Source: Porticoccus sp. W117 (GTDB taxonomy: Bacteria > Pseudomonadota > Gammaproteobacteria > Pseudomonadales > Porticoccaceae). Taken from it: a DNA stretch of 46,885 nucleotides. The translations under genes were made by a program, and so were the position numbers. The stretch's first letter is position 1. Each line of letters begins with the position of its first letter. Location: positions 1 through 46,885 of the forward strand of contig NZ_JATAAF010000022.1 in NCBI RefSeq assembly GCF_030341905.1, written 5' to 3'. Under the pieces are notes generated by a model. That model ran no database searches, was not told where the DNA came from, and saw only the letters and a list, made by a program, of their open reading frames with translations. This document shows positions 1 through 8,769 of this stretch, piece by piece.

Positions 1-127
1 GAGCCCCCCTCAGCAAGGCAAAAAGTGCGTAAATATCGAGTTATTTACGCAAAATTTGGAGAAAACGAGCACCTGAATTTTTGAATTGCAGAAACTGGCA
101 CTGCATTATCAATTAATCAGATGTTCC
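1..127 (-). mobile_element. Insertion-sequence end (left terminal repeat)
   Basis: These 127 bases are the exact reverse complement of the last 127 bases of the window (46759-46885). Read outward, on the minus strand, the segment begins GGAACATCTGATTAATT and contains an internal hairpin, TGCGTAAATA with TATTTACGCA. At both ends it abuts and interrupts a protein gene, directly next to a YTAR tetranucleotide (CTAA here, TTAA at the right end), which is the target preference reported for IS5-group elements. No transposase is in view, so the family is an inference; it could be another repeat class. Confidence 0.6.
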
Positions 128-420
128 TTAGAAATAAACTCTGCAGATCTTGCTTTGTTGGCAGTAACATTAATACCTGCCACCATTTTCTTCGCTTTTC
201 TATCAAACACCACCAGAAATTCTTGCTTTCCTTGTCGACGAATATAAGCTAGATGCTCTCCATCAGGAGAAAGAGTTAAAGAGCGGAATGACGGAAGCAT
301 CCCATAATCTTCAATTGAAGGATGACTATCAGCAACAATGGGTTGAGCCTTAACGGCTAGAAGACACAATATTAAAATTGCAGTGTATCTATATCTATAG
401 TTACTAATTGAACTAATCAC
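109..420 (-). pseudogene. S9-family peptidase, N-terminal fragment cut by the terminal repeat
   Basis: A GTG start at 418-420 is preceded by AAGGA. About 96 chromosomal codons follow before the frame enters the terminal repeat at 127 and stops at 109-111; the last few residues come from the repeat. The N-terminus is a Sec-type signal peptide (hydrophobic ILILCLLAV, residues 14-23). The mature part has the blade pattern SLTLSPDGEHLAYI followed by LVVFDRKAKK, typical of the beta-propeller start of prolyl-oligopeptidase-like S9 enzymes. The catalytic alpha/beta hydrolase domain is absent, so this copy cannot be functional as seen. It lies just downstream of the PhoX gene on the same strand and may have been part of the same locus. 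The family call rests on the propeller motif only. Confidence 0.6.
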
Positions 421-506
421 AGCATTTATCCTTCTATTGCGGTATAGCTATAGCAATTGAGACTTCAACCTGTCATCAGTTACTAGCTCATTTTGTCAAG
501 TTACTT

Positions 507-2543
507 TTAGCCAATCTTACCCCCTCCCTTTTTAGTTATTGCGACAACTGATGGGCGTGGTGGATTATTTGGTTCAAAATCAGGCCACCGGGTTGAGGGA
601 TTGCTGTAATCGCTCCCAGGAGTGTCCCCAGGGTGTTGAACTGAAACAAAAAACGATTCACCATCAGGAGTAAAACAAGGGCCGCACATTTCTGCGCCTA
701 CAGGACACCCAAAAAAATGACGGGTCAATGCTCTGTTTTCGCCCGTCGTTTCACATGCCCAAATACCATCGTGGACCGGTGCATCTAATCCTTCAGGAGT
801 AAGATTTTTGGGGAAGCCATCTGTACTTATCCACATACGGCCATCAGGGTCAAAAGCCACATTGTCGGGGTTTGAAAACCAACCATCTTTGCTCACATCT
901 TTGTGGTAACGGCCCCGTTTGCCGCCATTTGGGTGATTGGGGTCGCCAGCGAGCAGAAACATTTCCCATTGGAAATGGGGTGCCAGGTGATCACGATCAC
1001 CATCCACTCCTGGTGGCAGTATCTCTACAATTTGCCCCCAGCGGTTATCTGCTCTGGGATTTGCCGGGTCTGTAGTTTCTGGAGAACGTGCACTATTGTT
1101 AGTTAACATCACGTAAGTACGCCCGGTAAGCGGATTTGTCTCGATATCTTCTGGTCGATCCATTGCTGTAGCCCCTAAAAGTCGGGCGATCAACCGCGCT
1201 TCGATCAAGGCTTCTGCTTGATCTTTCAATTTGGTAAATGCAGGGCTTGCCCACCCGCTTTCTTGAAGCTCGACCTTTAACCATTCGCCAACCCCTGTAG
1301 GGTGGAACTTAGCAGCAAATAGGTCACCTTCAGCTAATAATTCCATGTTAGCCGAGCGGTTGTGCTTGTCGTACTTACTTTTAGATACAAACTTATAAAT
1401 AAATTGGTTCTTGCCGTCATCACCAGAATACGCAACCACTTGCTTGCCATGCTCAGCAACAATAGTGGCTCCTTCATGGGCAAATCGCCCAAGTGCAGTA
1501 CGCTTTTTTGGAATAGATTCAGGGTTATAAGGATCGTATTCCACCATCCACCCAAAGCGATTGATCTCCCTCGGCTCTTTCTCAATATTGAACCGATCGT
1601 AATGATCAGCCCAACGATAAAAGGCCCTTTTGCCTTTAAGCTCAGGTTGTTGGTTCGCTAACTCTTCCTCAGTAAGATCTGGGTCATGATTCCTGTACTG
1701 ATAGTAACCAGCGTTAAATAAGCCGTATCCTCTGCGTTCACCCGGTGCTTTCTCATCTGCTTTCACCTGATCGCCATCAAAGTAGAGCTGGAAATTCTCT
1801 TCTGCGATCAAAATCGTTCCCCACGGGGTTACTCCACCGGCACAATTTGCAAGTGTGCCTAATACTTTTCGACCAGTTGGATCTTCACTTGTTTTCAGTC
1901 TATGGTGACCAGCTGCAGGACCTGTTATTTCCATCTCTGTGTTTGCAGTTAAACGTCGGTTATATTTACTTCCATCAACTAAATACCATCGGCCATTTTG
2001 TTTTTTAATTTCAATAACAGAATGTCCATGAGCTGCCATTTCAATATCAACTTCTTCAATAGTAGATTCACGCTGAGTATCGAGTGCCTTGACATTGGGA
2101 AACATAAGATGAGAAGTCGTATATTCATGATTAACACAAAGAAGGCCGTGATCCGAATTATTCGATCCAATTGGTAACGGCTGAAATCCAATAAAATCAT
2201 TATTGTAGCCAAACTGTTTCTTTTGACTCTCGGCATCTATAGCGCCACCGCTGAAGTTATCTGGCGCTTCAGCCAACAAGGGATCACCCCATCGAATCAA
2301 TACATCTGCACTATATCCAGGTGCAACATGGTGTGTTGTGTCATATCCGTGAGGTAGCTCTTGAAATTCCAGTGGTGGCGATACAATATTTTCTTTATTG
2401 GGTTTGCAGGCTGCCAAGACTCCAATCCCTGTAGCACCAGCAACTAAGGAAGTTGTACCTAGCATGCCCTTCAAGGCTGTACGGCGTGACAGGCGTCGTT
2501 CTAATACTTCGTTGAATGTGTTTGAGATAGCTTCTTTTTTCAT
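507..2543 (-). CDS. phoX: PhoX-family phosphatase (DUF839), Tat-exported
   Basis: Predicted 678-aa Ca-dependent alkaline phosphatase of the PhoX type, expected to release inorganic phosphate from phosphomonoesters in the periplasm. Residues 1-46 form a twin-arginine signal: SRRTALKG around residues 19-26, a hydrophobic stretch, then LAAC with Cys46, so it may also be lipidated. The family hallmark NCAGGVTPWGTILIAEEN is present, as are NHEYT and the acidic, Gly/Asn-rich C-terminal half (GWFSNPDNVAFDPDG). I chose ATG 2541-2543 because GGAG lies 6 nt upstream; an upstream ATG at 2585 would overlap the preceding gene by 32 nt. It sits 10 nt downstream of a glycerophosphodiesterase gene, so the two are probably co-transcribed. 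It could also be an uncharacterised DUF839 phosphatase or phosphodiesterase. Confidence 0.85.
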   Translation of the reverse strand: MKKEAISNTFNEVLERRLSRRTALKGMLGTTSLVAGATGIGVLAACKPNKENIVSPPLEFQELPHGYDTTHHVAPGYSADVLIRWGDPLLAEAPDNFSGGAIDAESQKKQFGYNNDFIGFQPLPIGSNNSDHGLLCVNHEYTTSHLMFPNVKALDTQRESTIEEVDIEMAAHGHSVIEIKKQNGRWYLVDGSKYNRRLTANTEMEITGPAAGHHRLKTSEDPTGRKVLGTLANCAGGVTPWGTILIAEENFQLYFDGDQVKADEKAPGERRGYGLFNAGYYQYRNHDPDLTEEELANQQPELKGKRAFYRWADHYDRFNIEKEPREINRFGWMVEYDPYNPESIPKKRTALGRFAHEGATIVAEHGKQVVAYSGDDGKNQFIYKFVSKSKYDKHNRSANMELLAEGDLFAAKFHPTGVGEWLKVELQESGWASPAFTKLKDQAEALIEARLIARLLGATAMDRPEDIETNPLTGRTYVMLTNNSARSPETTDPANPRADNRWGQIVEILPPGVDGDRDHLAPHFQWEMFLLAGDPNHPNGGKRGRYHKDVSKDGWFSNPDNVAFDPDGRMWISTDGFPKNLTPEGLDAPVHDGIWACETTGENRALTRHFFGCPVGAEMCGPCFTPDGESFFVSVQHPGDTPGSDYSNPSTRWPDFEPNNPPRPSVVAITKKGGGKIG

Positions 2544-2553
2544 TTCTCCGTCC

Positions 2554-3498
2554 TTACCTGTAACCAGACACTTCCAAGTAGTCAATCAACTGCTCCGGAC
2601 GATCCGTCATAATTAAATCAAAACCCATCTCTGCCAATTTACCCCATGAGGCATCAGGGTCGGATAGAGCCACCTCATCAGCTAGACCACCACACCACCT
2701 AGGCAATACAGCAATACCCATATAAATAAATTGATCGCTATTGAGAATTTTTCCTTTGTCATCCAAAGGCCAGTAACTTAAATCACTGGTTACCAGTTCC
2801 AAACTACCAATATCAAGACGAGAGAATTCTCTGATTTGCTCTTGGAATGTGTATTTTTTGGGCCTTAAAATAGGCGTCACATCTGTCAGGTTCTGAAAAT
2901 CTAAAGTCTTTAATAAGTCTGCTGAATGATTTTTTCCATCTTTTACTTTCCACCAAACATCATTTTCTACCCCCATCCTTTTTGCCATGTCCACAGCTGC
3001 ATTAAATGTTTCTTCAACGCTGTATTTATAAGATTTAATCTCCAGATTAATTTTCATCTTCCCTTTTGTGGCAGTGAATATTTCCTCTAAAGTTGCAATT
3101 CTGTGCATGGTTTTGACTGGCTGTCTGATCAAGTGATTAGGCCAACCATCTCTTTCGTATAAATAGAGCTGCCTTAACTCACCCAATGTTTTTTCATAAA
3201 TCGTTCCAGAAACTCCTGTCATACGATCAAGCGTCTTATCATGGAATACAACTAGTTCACCATCTTTAGTCAGCTGCACATCAATCTCTACCATTTCCAC
3301 TCCCAAACGGGAGCAATTTTCGATAGATTTCACGCTATTTTCCGGTGCATGAGTCCAGCATCCACGATGAGCGACAACACCTATTTTTTCTTTTTTAGTA
3401 AGATTTGTGCTGGTGGGCACCAGCTGTGATTTGTACTGAGATGTACATGCTGGCAACAAACACACAATAAAAATTGCCAATATCTTATTCATATTCAT
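2554..3498 (-). CDS. Glycerophosphodiester phosphodiesterase, lipoprotein
   Basis: 314-aa GDPD-family enzyme, predicted to hydrolyse glycerophosphodiesters to glycerol-3-phosphate and an alcohol. The N-terminus is a lipoprotein signal with lipobox LLPAC (Cys18), so the protein should be anchored in the envelope. The catalytic set is visible: VVAHRG with His44/Arg45, APENS with Glu53, EIDVQLTKDG with Glu71 and Asp73, and VVFHD with His86, followed by the DRMTGVSG element. Two in-phase starts, MNMNK, lie close together. The gene is between a PI-PLC-like gene (44-nt gap) and phoX (10-nt gap), all on the minus strand. This suggests sequential breakdown of phospholipid head groups; the true substrate is not visible. 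Confidence 0.88.
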   Translation of the reverse strand: MNMNKILAIFIVCLLPACTSQYKSQLVPTSTNLTKKEKIGVVAHRGCWTHAPENSVKSIENCSRLGVEMVEIDVQLTKDGELVVFHDKTLDRMTGVSGTIYEKTLGELRQLYLYERDGWPNHLIRQPVKTMHRIATLEEIFTATKGKMKINLEIKSYKYSVEETFNAAVDMAKRMGVENDVWWKVKDGKNHSADLLKTLDFQNLTDVTPILRPKKYTFQEQIREFSRLDIGSLELVTSDLSYWPLDDKGKILNSDQFIYMGIAVLPRWCGGLADEVALSDPDASWGKLAEMGFDLIMTDRPEQLIDYLEVSGYR

Positions 3499-3542
3499 TA
3501 ACCCGGTTTTAATTTTTTACATGTTTAAATCAAAGAATCTGT

Positions 3543-4712
3543 TTAATAATTAGAACTCTTACACTCATCTTTCGCAGTAACGGGATTACAACGGACAAAC
3601 ACTCCTCCTGGAAACTGAACCTTATAGTTGGAAAAGCGATAATCCGGGTATGGGTAGTCAGTACTGACTATTTGAGCACCACTAGCAAATGCCTTTTCTT
3701 TACGCCGCGTGTCATTCCGCCTCGATTCTTCAGTGTTTGCATCAGCGCGGGTATAAGCCAAAAATCCTTTTTTTACATAACGATTAATCTGATTTCTGTG
3801 TTTAGGTTTTTGCGGCTTTGTAAACATCATAAATGTGGAATATTTACTGCTATCGTTTCCGTGATTGGCGAAAAATAATTTAGTCTTGAGTGACCTATCA
3901 TCACCCAGATATCTATTTGTCTCCTTCCCAGGATGTATCAATAGAAACAAAACCTTGCCTCTTAGATCTTTGACTTTGGGCCATCCGTTTTCCACGACAG
4001 CTTCCTTTAGACCCGAAAATTGCCCAATCAAATCTCCTGGGGTAAGTAGTTTTTTTCTCGGAAATACCGTTAGTACTTCTTTTTCCACATCTTTCCAAAG
4101 ATCTGGGCTAAACTCTAATGCTTCAACCGGCGTGTAATGTTTATCAACTGGTTTGCGAGCACCTTCTTTTGCCTCAAGCTGAATAATGATAGGAAGGTGT
4201 TCAGGGTTATTTATCGACCAGTCAGAGATGATCGAAAGACAATTCAAGAAAGTCATGCAGTGACTACGAACGTCTATATCCTGCATATGTAAAACTTTAA
4301 ATCCTGGTTCAACCATTTGGTCATCAGGATCATAAGCTGTTTTCGGTATCAGGCCTTTTTTTCGAATACTGTTCAATATGCCTGGATCTGAGTACCGGCC
4401 TCCTTCAGGATCCGCATACAAATCAATCTCAAAAGAACGTATACCAAGATCTAATTGAGCCTCCAGAGGAAAATGCGTATATGTCAAGGAACGCACTAGG
4501 CGCTTTGAATGCCACTCTGTTCCATCTCCGTACTTTTCTGCTAACAGAATCAGATCTACTGTTTGTTCAGGCTCGATATGATATGAGTTGTGTGTGGATA
4601 TATATTGAAGTTGATTTAAACGTAGATTAGATAGCTCGGGGAATTCACCAGCTTGTACAAGTGAACCTCCTACCAATAAGGCTAATGTTGGTATAAATCG
4701 AGAGAAAATCAT
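3543..4712 (-). CDS. Secreted Ca-dependent phosphoinositide-type phospholipase C
   Basis: 389-aa protein with a Sec signal peptide (about residues 1-22, cleavage near VQAGE). It resembles the bacterial PI-PLC-C1-like family: STHNSYH with His41, IRSFEIDLYADPEGG with Glu95/Asp97, and LHMQDIDVRS with His142 supply the two catalytic histidines and the acidic metal ligands of a PLC-type TIM barrel. The long basic C-terminal part has KEKAFASGAQIVSTDYPYPD, typical of barrel closure. Start ATG 4710-4712 follows GGAAG. Enzymes of this fold release a phosphorylated head group such as inositol phosphate; whether phosphatidylinositol is really the substrate is inferred. The neighbouring GDPD and PhoX genes could act on its products. 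Confidence 0.82.
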   Translation of the reverse strand: MIFSRFIPTLALLVGGSLVQAGEFPELSNLRLNQLQYISTHNSYHIEPEQTVDLILLAEKYGDGTEWHSKRLVRSLTYTHFPLEAQLDLGIRSFEIDLYADPEGGRYSDPGILNSIRKKGLIPKTAYDPDDQMVEPGFKVLHMQDIDVRSHCMTFLNCLSIISDWSINNPEHLPIIIQLEAKEGARKPVDKHYTPVEALEFSPDLWKDVEKEVLTVFPRKKLLTPGDLIGQFSGLKEAVVENGWPKVKDLRGKVLFLLIHPGKETNRYLGDDRSLKTKLFFANHGNDSSKYSTFMMFTKPQKPKHRNQINRYVKKGFLAYTRADANTEESRRNDTRRKEKAFASGAQIVSTDYPYPDYRFSNYKVQFPGGVFVRCNPVTAKDECKSSNY

Positions 4713-4802
4713 CTATCTTCCAATTGAAGGATTATTTCACTTAAGAAAAGTGAGCGTCCTTGCTCTTGCAATTCCTTTAGGATGCTACTAGTTAGCAATC
4801 AT

Positions 4803-7358
4803 TTACAGGTTGTATTTGACTCCAAACCAGAATTGTTGGCCAGCATTTGATGCCGCTCGTAAAGTATCATTCAACCTGTTCTGCTCGATATAAAAGCTAT
4901 CAGTGAGGTTTTTACCCTGTACATACACCTGTAAGTTTTCAGATACATCATAAGATAATGTTAAATCCAGCCGATCAAAGTCATCGATAAACCGGTCAGT
5001 CTCTGGCGTTGCACCAAAGCTGCCTGTAAATGTACGACCTCGAGGTCTCCAAGTGAGACTAGCGTAAAATTTATCCAGCTCGTAGTTCACTTGATAACTA
5101 CCCAGCCAACGAGGCTGATTACGTAGCCCATCAACAGTGCGAGTTGTGCCATCTGTAAAGGTCACATTCCATTCACCGTCTATATAGGTGTAATTGAAGT
5201 TCACGCCCAATCCAGCCAGAGCAGTACCCTCTAAGGCCTCAAAGCTGTTTTTAACAAAATTGACTTCAGCTCCTTTAGAAGTACCAGAGCTATTGTTCAG
5301 CGGGAATATTTCAGTGAGAATTACGATGTCGTTCTCGTCTCTTGTTTCTACTCTTTGATTGAATATTTCATCATCCAAATCTGTACTAAACAGAGACAGA
5401 GAGACAAAGCCATCTTCGAGATAGTATTCTACTGCAGCGTCCAGTTTTTGCGCTTCCCGCGCTTCCAGATTAGGGTTAGTACCTTGAATGACAGGGTTGC
5501 CTAACCCATCAAAACTTAGGTTTTGACCGAATGCAAAGTCACTAAAGTCCGGTCTAGCAATTGCTTCCGAGTACGAGAACTTCAGCCTGATATTATCGCT
5601 AAGCTCATACAATGCATGAAAATTTGGCAATACATCAGTGTACTGTAGAGAAGGAGATACTGGTGTTACGACCCCATTAACCGTGTTGGCAGTCTGATTT
5701 TCATAATCGGTACGCTCTACACGAACACCAGCTTGCAACCTCAGTTGACCGAAATCGTATAGTAATGCGCCATGAATCGCGGTTACATCTTCTTGGAGGT
5801 CGTAATCAGACGTCAGGGCTTCATCACGAGATGTTTCGGTAATTGCAGATCGATAGGCTTGCCTGTCGGCAAAGAACAGGGGAATTCCGGCGCCTTGGGT
5901 ACTTGTATTAAATACATCACCCAATGTTGTAGCAGCGGTATCGCTGGGTAAGCCAATTGAAATGAAAGTCTGATCAAAGTTCCTTTCCATTCTCCGCCAC
6001 AGGAATCCAGCCGTAGCACCGAACCCTTCTGAACTACTGTGCGAATTGTATCGATAGATACCACTGATGCTATAAACATCGTCCTCATGTGGAATCAGGA
6101 AATCAAAGCCGCGATTGGTTCTGGCTTGAAGATTATCAGGCGTCAGGGATGCCAGTGATGCCTGATCCAGAAGCACCTGAGGGGTATCATCACTGATGTT
6201 ATAACTACCACTTAGATTGAATGTCCGCCATTGCGTGGAGCGGTTAAAAAACTCATTGTGGTCATAGTTTGTGTACCCCGCCCTAAATTCAACAGAAGAT
6301 ACATCACCAATACGGTAATCTACGCCAGTCGAAAGCTGGAATGTGTCTCGATCCAGGTTAAATTCTTCAAACTGAATAACTGCTGCACCACCAGTAAAAT
6401 CGCCAGTATTACTGGTTGCGTTAGTAACATTGCCTGCTGAGACAAATATTCCCGTATCATTAAATGTGTCAAAACGATCTTCTTTAAAGAGGTTTACAGC
6501 GGCGAATGCATACAGGGAATCTGTTTCACGCGCTTCCAGTTTTGCATAAAAGCTCTGGCGATCGAAAGTAGACTGGTAAGCACCCTGATTTAGCAAACCA
6601 TTGGGAATACTGAGGTCACCCACCTCAGAATACCCAGACACTTCATTGTGTATGTCAAACAATTCTTGTTGCTGAAGGTCCACACCCAACACAACCCCAT
6701 ACTGATTGTCAGATCCAAAGGTAAAGGAACCGGCTGCATCAACTTTGTAAGGAGTTTTATCGCCCTCCGGAATGCCAGACTGGTCAAATGAGCCAAATGC
6801 ACCGTTAACCTTAAAAACAGTATCTGTGCCACCATCGAACGCGCGCAATGTCCTCATTTCCAGATGTCCACCAACGGAGTTTGCGTCGTGCTCTGGCAAG
6901 ATAGACTTACTCACATCGACCTGGTCAATTACAGAGGATGGAAATACATCCAGCTGCGTACCACGATTGTTTCGGCTTGAGTTCCAAACTGGGTTGCCAT
7001 CAATACTCACACTGTTGTATCGGGAGTCCCATCCACGAGTTGACACAGTACGCGCTTGAGAGCTGTTAAACCCCACATCTGAACTCAAACCAACAATTCG
7101 GTCTAGGACTTCGGCCAACGATGTATCTGGTAGGCGAGCAATTTGCTCAAAGGTCAACGAATCTACAATTCCTTCTGATTCCAGCTTGATATTAGCCAAA
7201 CTTTCAGTACTACCTGGCCTGGCCGTAACAACAATCTCTTCAGATACCGCATCTTCTTCTACCTTGGGCTGGCCTTCCGCGGCATACAGGCTGCCAGCAC
7301 CTGAAATCGATACCATCCCCAGTAACACACCAACAACAAGTTTGTTCTTTGTATACAT
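4803..7358 (-). CDS. TonB-dependent outer-membrane receptor
   Basis: 851-aa outer-membrane active transporter. A signal peptide (VVGVLLGMVSISGAGSLYA) is followed by a TonB-box-like EEIVVTA. The plug follows, with LPDTSLAEVLDRIVGLS, VSTRGWDSRYNSVSIDG and SVIDQVDVSKSILPEHD, and then a 22-strand-type barrel ending in a C-terminal aromatic signature (FWFGVKYNL). The plug wording resembles receptors that marine gammaproteobacteria use for carbohydrates and other organic ligands rather than classic siderophore receptors. I chose ATG 7356-7358 because AGGGTG lies 6 nt upstream; the ATG 18 nt earlier lacks a ribosome-binding site. It is followed by the PI-PLC gene (90-nt gap) and divergent from a ROK regulator, so its cargo may be a phosphorylated or sugar-alcohol head group. 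That is an inference. Confidence 0.9.
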   Translation of the reverse strand: MYTKNKLVVGVLLGMVSISGAGSLYAAEGQPKVEEDAVSEEIVVTARPGSTESLANIKLESEGIVDSLTFEQIARLPDTSLAEVLDRIVGLSSDVGFNSSQARTVSTRGWDSRYNSVSIDGNPVWNSSRNNRGTQLDVFPSSVIDQVDVSKSILPEHDANSVGGHLEMRTLRAFDGGTDTVFKVNGAFGSFDQSGIPEGDKTPYKVDAAGSFTFGSDNQYGVVLGVDLQQQELFDIHNEVSGYSEVGDLSIPNGLLNQGAYQSTFDRQSFYAKLEARETDSLYAFAAVNLFKEDRFDTFNDTGIFVSAGNVTNATSNTGDFTGGAAVIQFEEFNLDRDTFQLSTGVDYRIGDVSSVEFRAGYTNYDHNEFFNRSTQWRTFNLSGSYNISDDTPQVLLDQASLASLTPDNLQARTNRGFDFLIPHEDDVYSISGIYRYNSHSSSEGFGATAGFLWRRMERNFDQTFISIGLPSDTAATTLGDVFNTSTQGAGIPLFFADRQAYRSAITETSRDEALTSDYDLQEDVTAIHGALLYDFGQLRLQAGVRVERTDYENQTANTVNGVVTPVSPSLQYTDVLPNFHALYELSDNIRLKFSYSEAIARPDFSDFAFGQNLSFDGLGNPVIQGTNPNLEAREAQKLDAAVEYYLEDGFVSLSLFSTDLDDEIFNQRVETRDENDIVILTEIFPLNNSSGTSKGAEVNFVKNSFEALEGTALAGLGVNFNYTYIDGEWNVTFTDGTTRTVDGLRNQPRWLGSYQVNYELDKFYASLTWRPRGRTFTGSFGATPETDRFIDDFDRLDLTLSYDVSENLQVYVQGKNLTDSFYIEQNRLNDTLRAASNAGQQFWFGVKYNL

Positions 7359-7413
7359 TACTTTCACCCTATTCATGTTGAACCGAACTAACTGCCTTTA
7401 CTCATAAAAATGA

Positions 7414-7432
7414 CTCTCAACCCCCTTGAGAG
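7414..7432. promoter_or_regulatory. Inverted repeat in the receptor 5' leader
   Basis: CTCTCAA, five C residues, then TTGAGAG forms a perfect 7-bp inverted repeat 56 bp upstream of the TonB-receptor start. It could be a regulator operator or an RNA hairpin in the leader. Nothing else ties it to a function. Confidence 0.3.
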
Positions 7433-7458
7433 ATCATTCATTATCGTACTTTATTTTC

Positions 7459-7470
7459 TATTTGCAAATA
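7459..7470. promoter_or_regulatory. Perfect 12-bp palindrome TATTTGCAAATA, candidate operator
   Basis: This AT-rich perfect palindrome lies between the divergent TonB-receptor and ROK-regulator genes. ROK regulators (NagC/Mlc type) bind AT-rich dyads, so it is a plausible operator, but no second exact copy was seen upstream of the MFS gene. Confidence 0.35.
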
Positions 7471-7578
7471 TAAATTGATTATTTCTCATGAAACAGCCTA
7501 AAAAGTCAAATATATTACACATATATGGCAATATAATTTCATTTAGGATATATACTTGGTTCGAGTTACTGCACATAC

Positions 7579-7606
7579 TGCCAATTAAAACTCTTTGGCA
7601 TACAAT
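7579..7606 (+). promoter_or_regulatory. Inverted repeat overlapping a possible -10 of the ROK gene
   Basis: TGCCAA (7579-7584) and TTGGCA (7595-7600) form a spaced inverted repeat directly followed by TACAAT (7601-7606), a possible -10 hexamer 45 bp before the ROK start. No good -35 is visible at 17 bp. The layout would suit autoregulation. Confidence 0.3.
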
Positions 7607-7651
7607 GGCTTACCGACTCAAATGAAACATAAAAGGCTTTAAAAAAATAAA

Positions 7652-8767
7652 ATGGTTACTTTAAACTTGTCACATAGTGCAAAGATGGCGTTTGAACTGA
7701 TTTTCAAGCAGCCTGGCACCTCTAGAAGTGACCTTGTAACCCTATTAAGCTCTACACCGACCACAGTGACTCGCCTGCTAGCCTCCATGGAAAGCCAGCA
7801 GCTTATTGATGAACAAGCTGACAAGTCAGGACGTCGCGGCCCCCCTATAAAGCAATTATTTATTCGCAAGGGTGCACTTTATTCTGCTGGGATTAATTTC
7901 ACCCATAATCGCCTTGAAGTTGCATTAGTAAATTTTGACGGCAGTTGGCTGGATAGCCACTCAGAAAAAATCAAAAAACCCACTGCTGAGCAAATCGAAG
8001 ATCATGCCCTCCATGCCCTCAATGATCTTTTATCAAAACACAACATTTCAAAGAAAAGCCTAATTGGAATTGGAGTGTCCGTTCCGGGGGATTTTATGGC
8101 TGACGGCCATACCATTACCGCTCACTCTTATTTTCCTGCCCTTAAAAATTTAGATATAGAAAAGCATTTCAAACAGTTCTTTAAATTACCCATTTATATT
8201 GAAAATGACGCCAACTGCTCAGCGCTCTGTGAACTACTTGCAGGTGTAGGAAGAGACAAAAGAGAGTTCTTAAGTTTATACATCGGATACGGTGTCAGCA
8301 GTGGATTGGCGATAAATCATAAGCTCTATAGAGGTCAGCACGGTAACGCCGGGCTTATTGGTGTTCAGTTTCCTTCATTTGTTAACATCCGGCCCTCAGG
8401 TCAAAATTTACTTGAATTCCTTAATCGACAAGATATTCACGCAAAAGGATTCTCCGAACTTGGCAAGTTATACGAAGAAAACTGCGAAGATATCAATATG
8501 TGGCTTGATCGAGCGGCCGCTCAACTACAAGAGAAATTATATCAAATTGCCCGACTATTGGATTTGCAAGCAATTATTGTTGGTGGAAGGCTACCTTTGA
8601 ATATACTTCAACACTTGGCCAAGTCCGTTAATGCAAAAACATTCGCTCCAGTTGAAGACTTATTACCTTACTCCGAGATTGTATGCACAGAAATGGGGGC
8701 GCGCGCAGGTGTTTATGGCGCTGCATTAATACCAATCTATCGAGAGTGCTTTTTGCATACCGATTAA
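7652..8767 (+). CDS. ROK-family transcriptional regulator lacking the zinc cysteines
   Basis: 371-aa protein with an N-terminal winged helix-turn-helix (about residues 8-60: SRSDLVTLLSSTPTTVTRLLASM) and a C-terminal ROK fold (LIGIGVSVPGDF, IENDANCSAL, GHGNAGLIG-like segment, AIIVGG). The ROK sugar-kinase residues are incomplete: the segment that should be DxGGT reads SAGINFTHNRL. The CxCGxxGC zinc motif after GNAGLIG is absent and replaced by VQFPSFVNIRPSGQN. It is therefore most likely a repressor with a divergent ligand pocket, not a kinase. It is divergent from the TonB-receptor gene and convergent with the MFS gene (2-bp gap), which points to control of this locus by a sugar or polyol. 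The ligand is unknown. Confidence 0.85.
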   Translation: MVTLNLSHSAKMAFELIFKQPGTSRSDLVTLLSSTPTTVTRLLASMESQQLIDEQADKSGRRGPPIKQLFIRKGALYSAGINFTHNRLEVALVNFDGSWLDSHSEKIKKPTAEQIEDHALHALNDLLSKHNISKKSLIGIGVSVPGDFMADGHTITAHSYFPALKNLDIEKHFKQFFKLPIYIENDANCSALCELLAGVGRDKREFLSLYIGYGVSSGLAINHKLYRGQHGNAGLIGVQFPSFVNIRPSGQNLLEFLNRQDIHAKGFSELGKLYEENCEDINMWLDRAAAQLQEKLYQIARLLDLQAIIVGGRLPLNILQHLAKSVNAKTFAPVEDLLPYSEIVCTEMGARAGVYGAALIPIYRECFLHTD

Positions 8768-8769
8768 TC

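Noticed and set aside
471-488. CTGTCATCAGTTACTAGC as a Pho box near phoX
   Set aside because: Only one half-site matches CTGTCAT and it lies downstream of phoX, not upstream of any gene it could control on the right strand.
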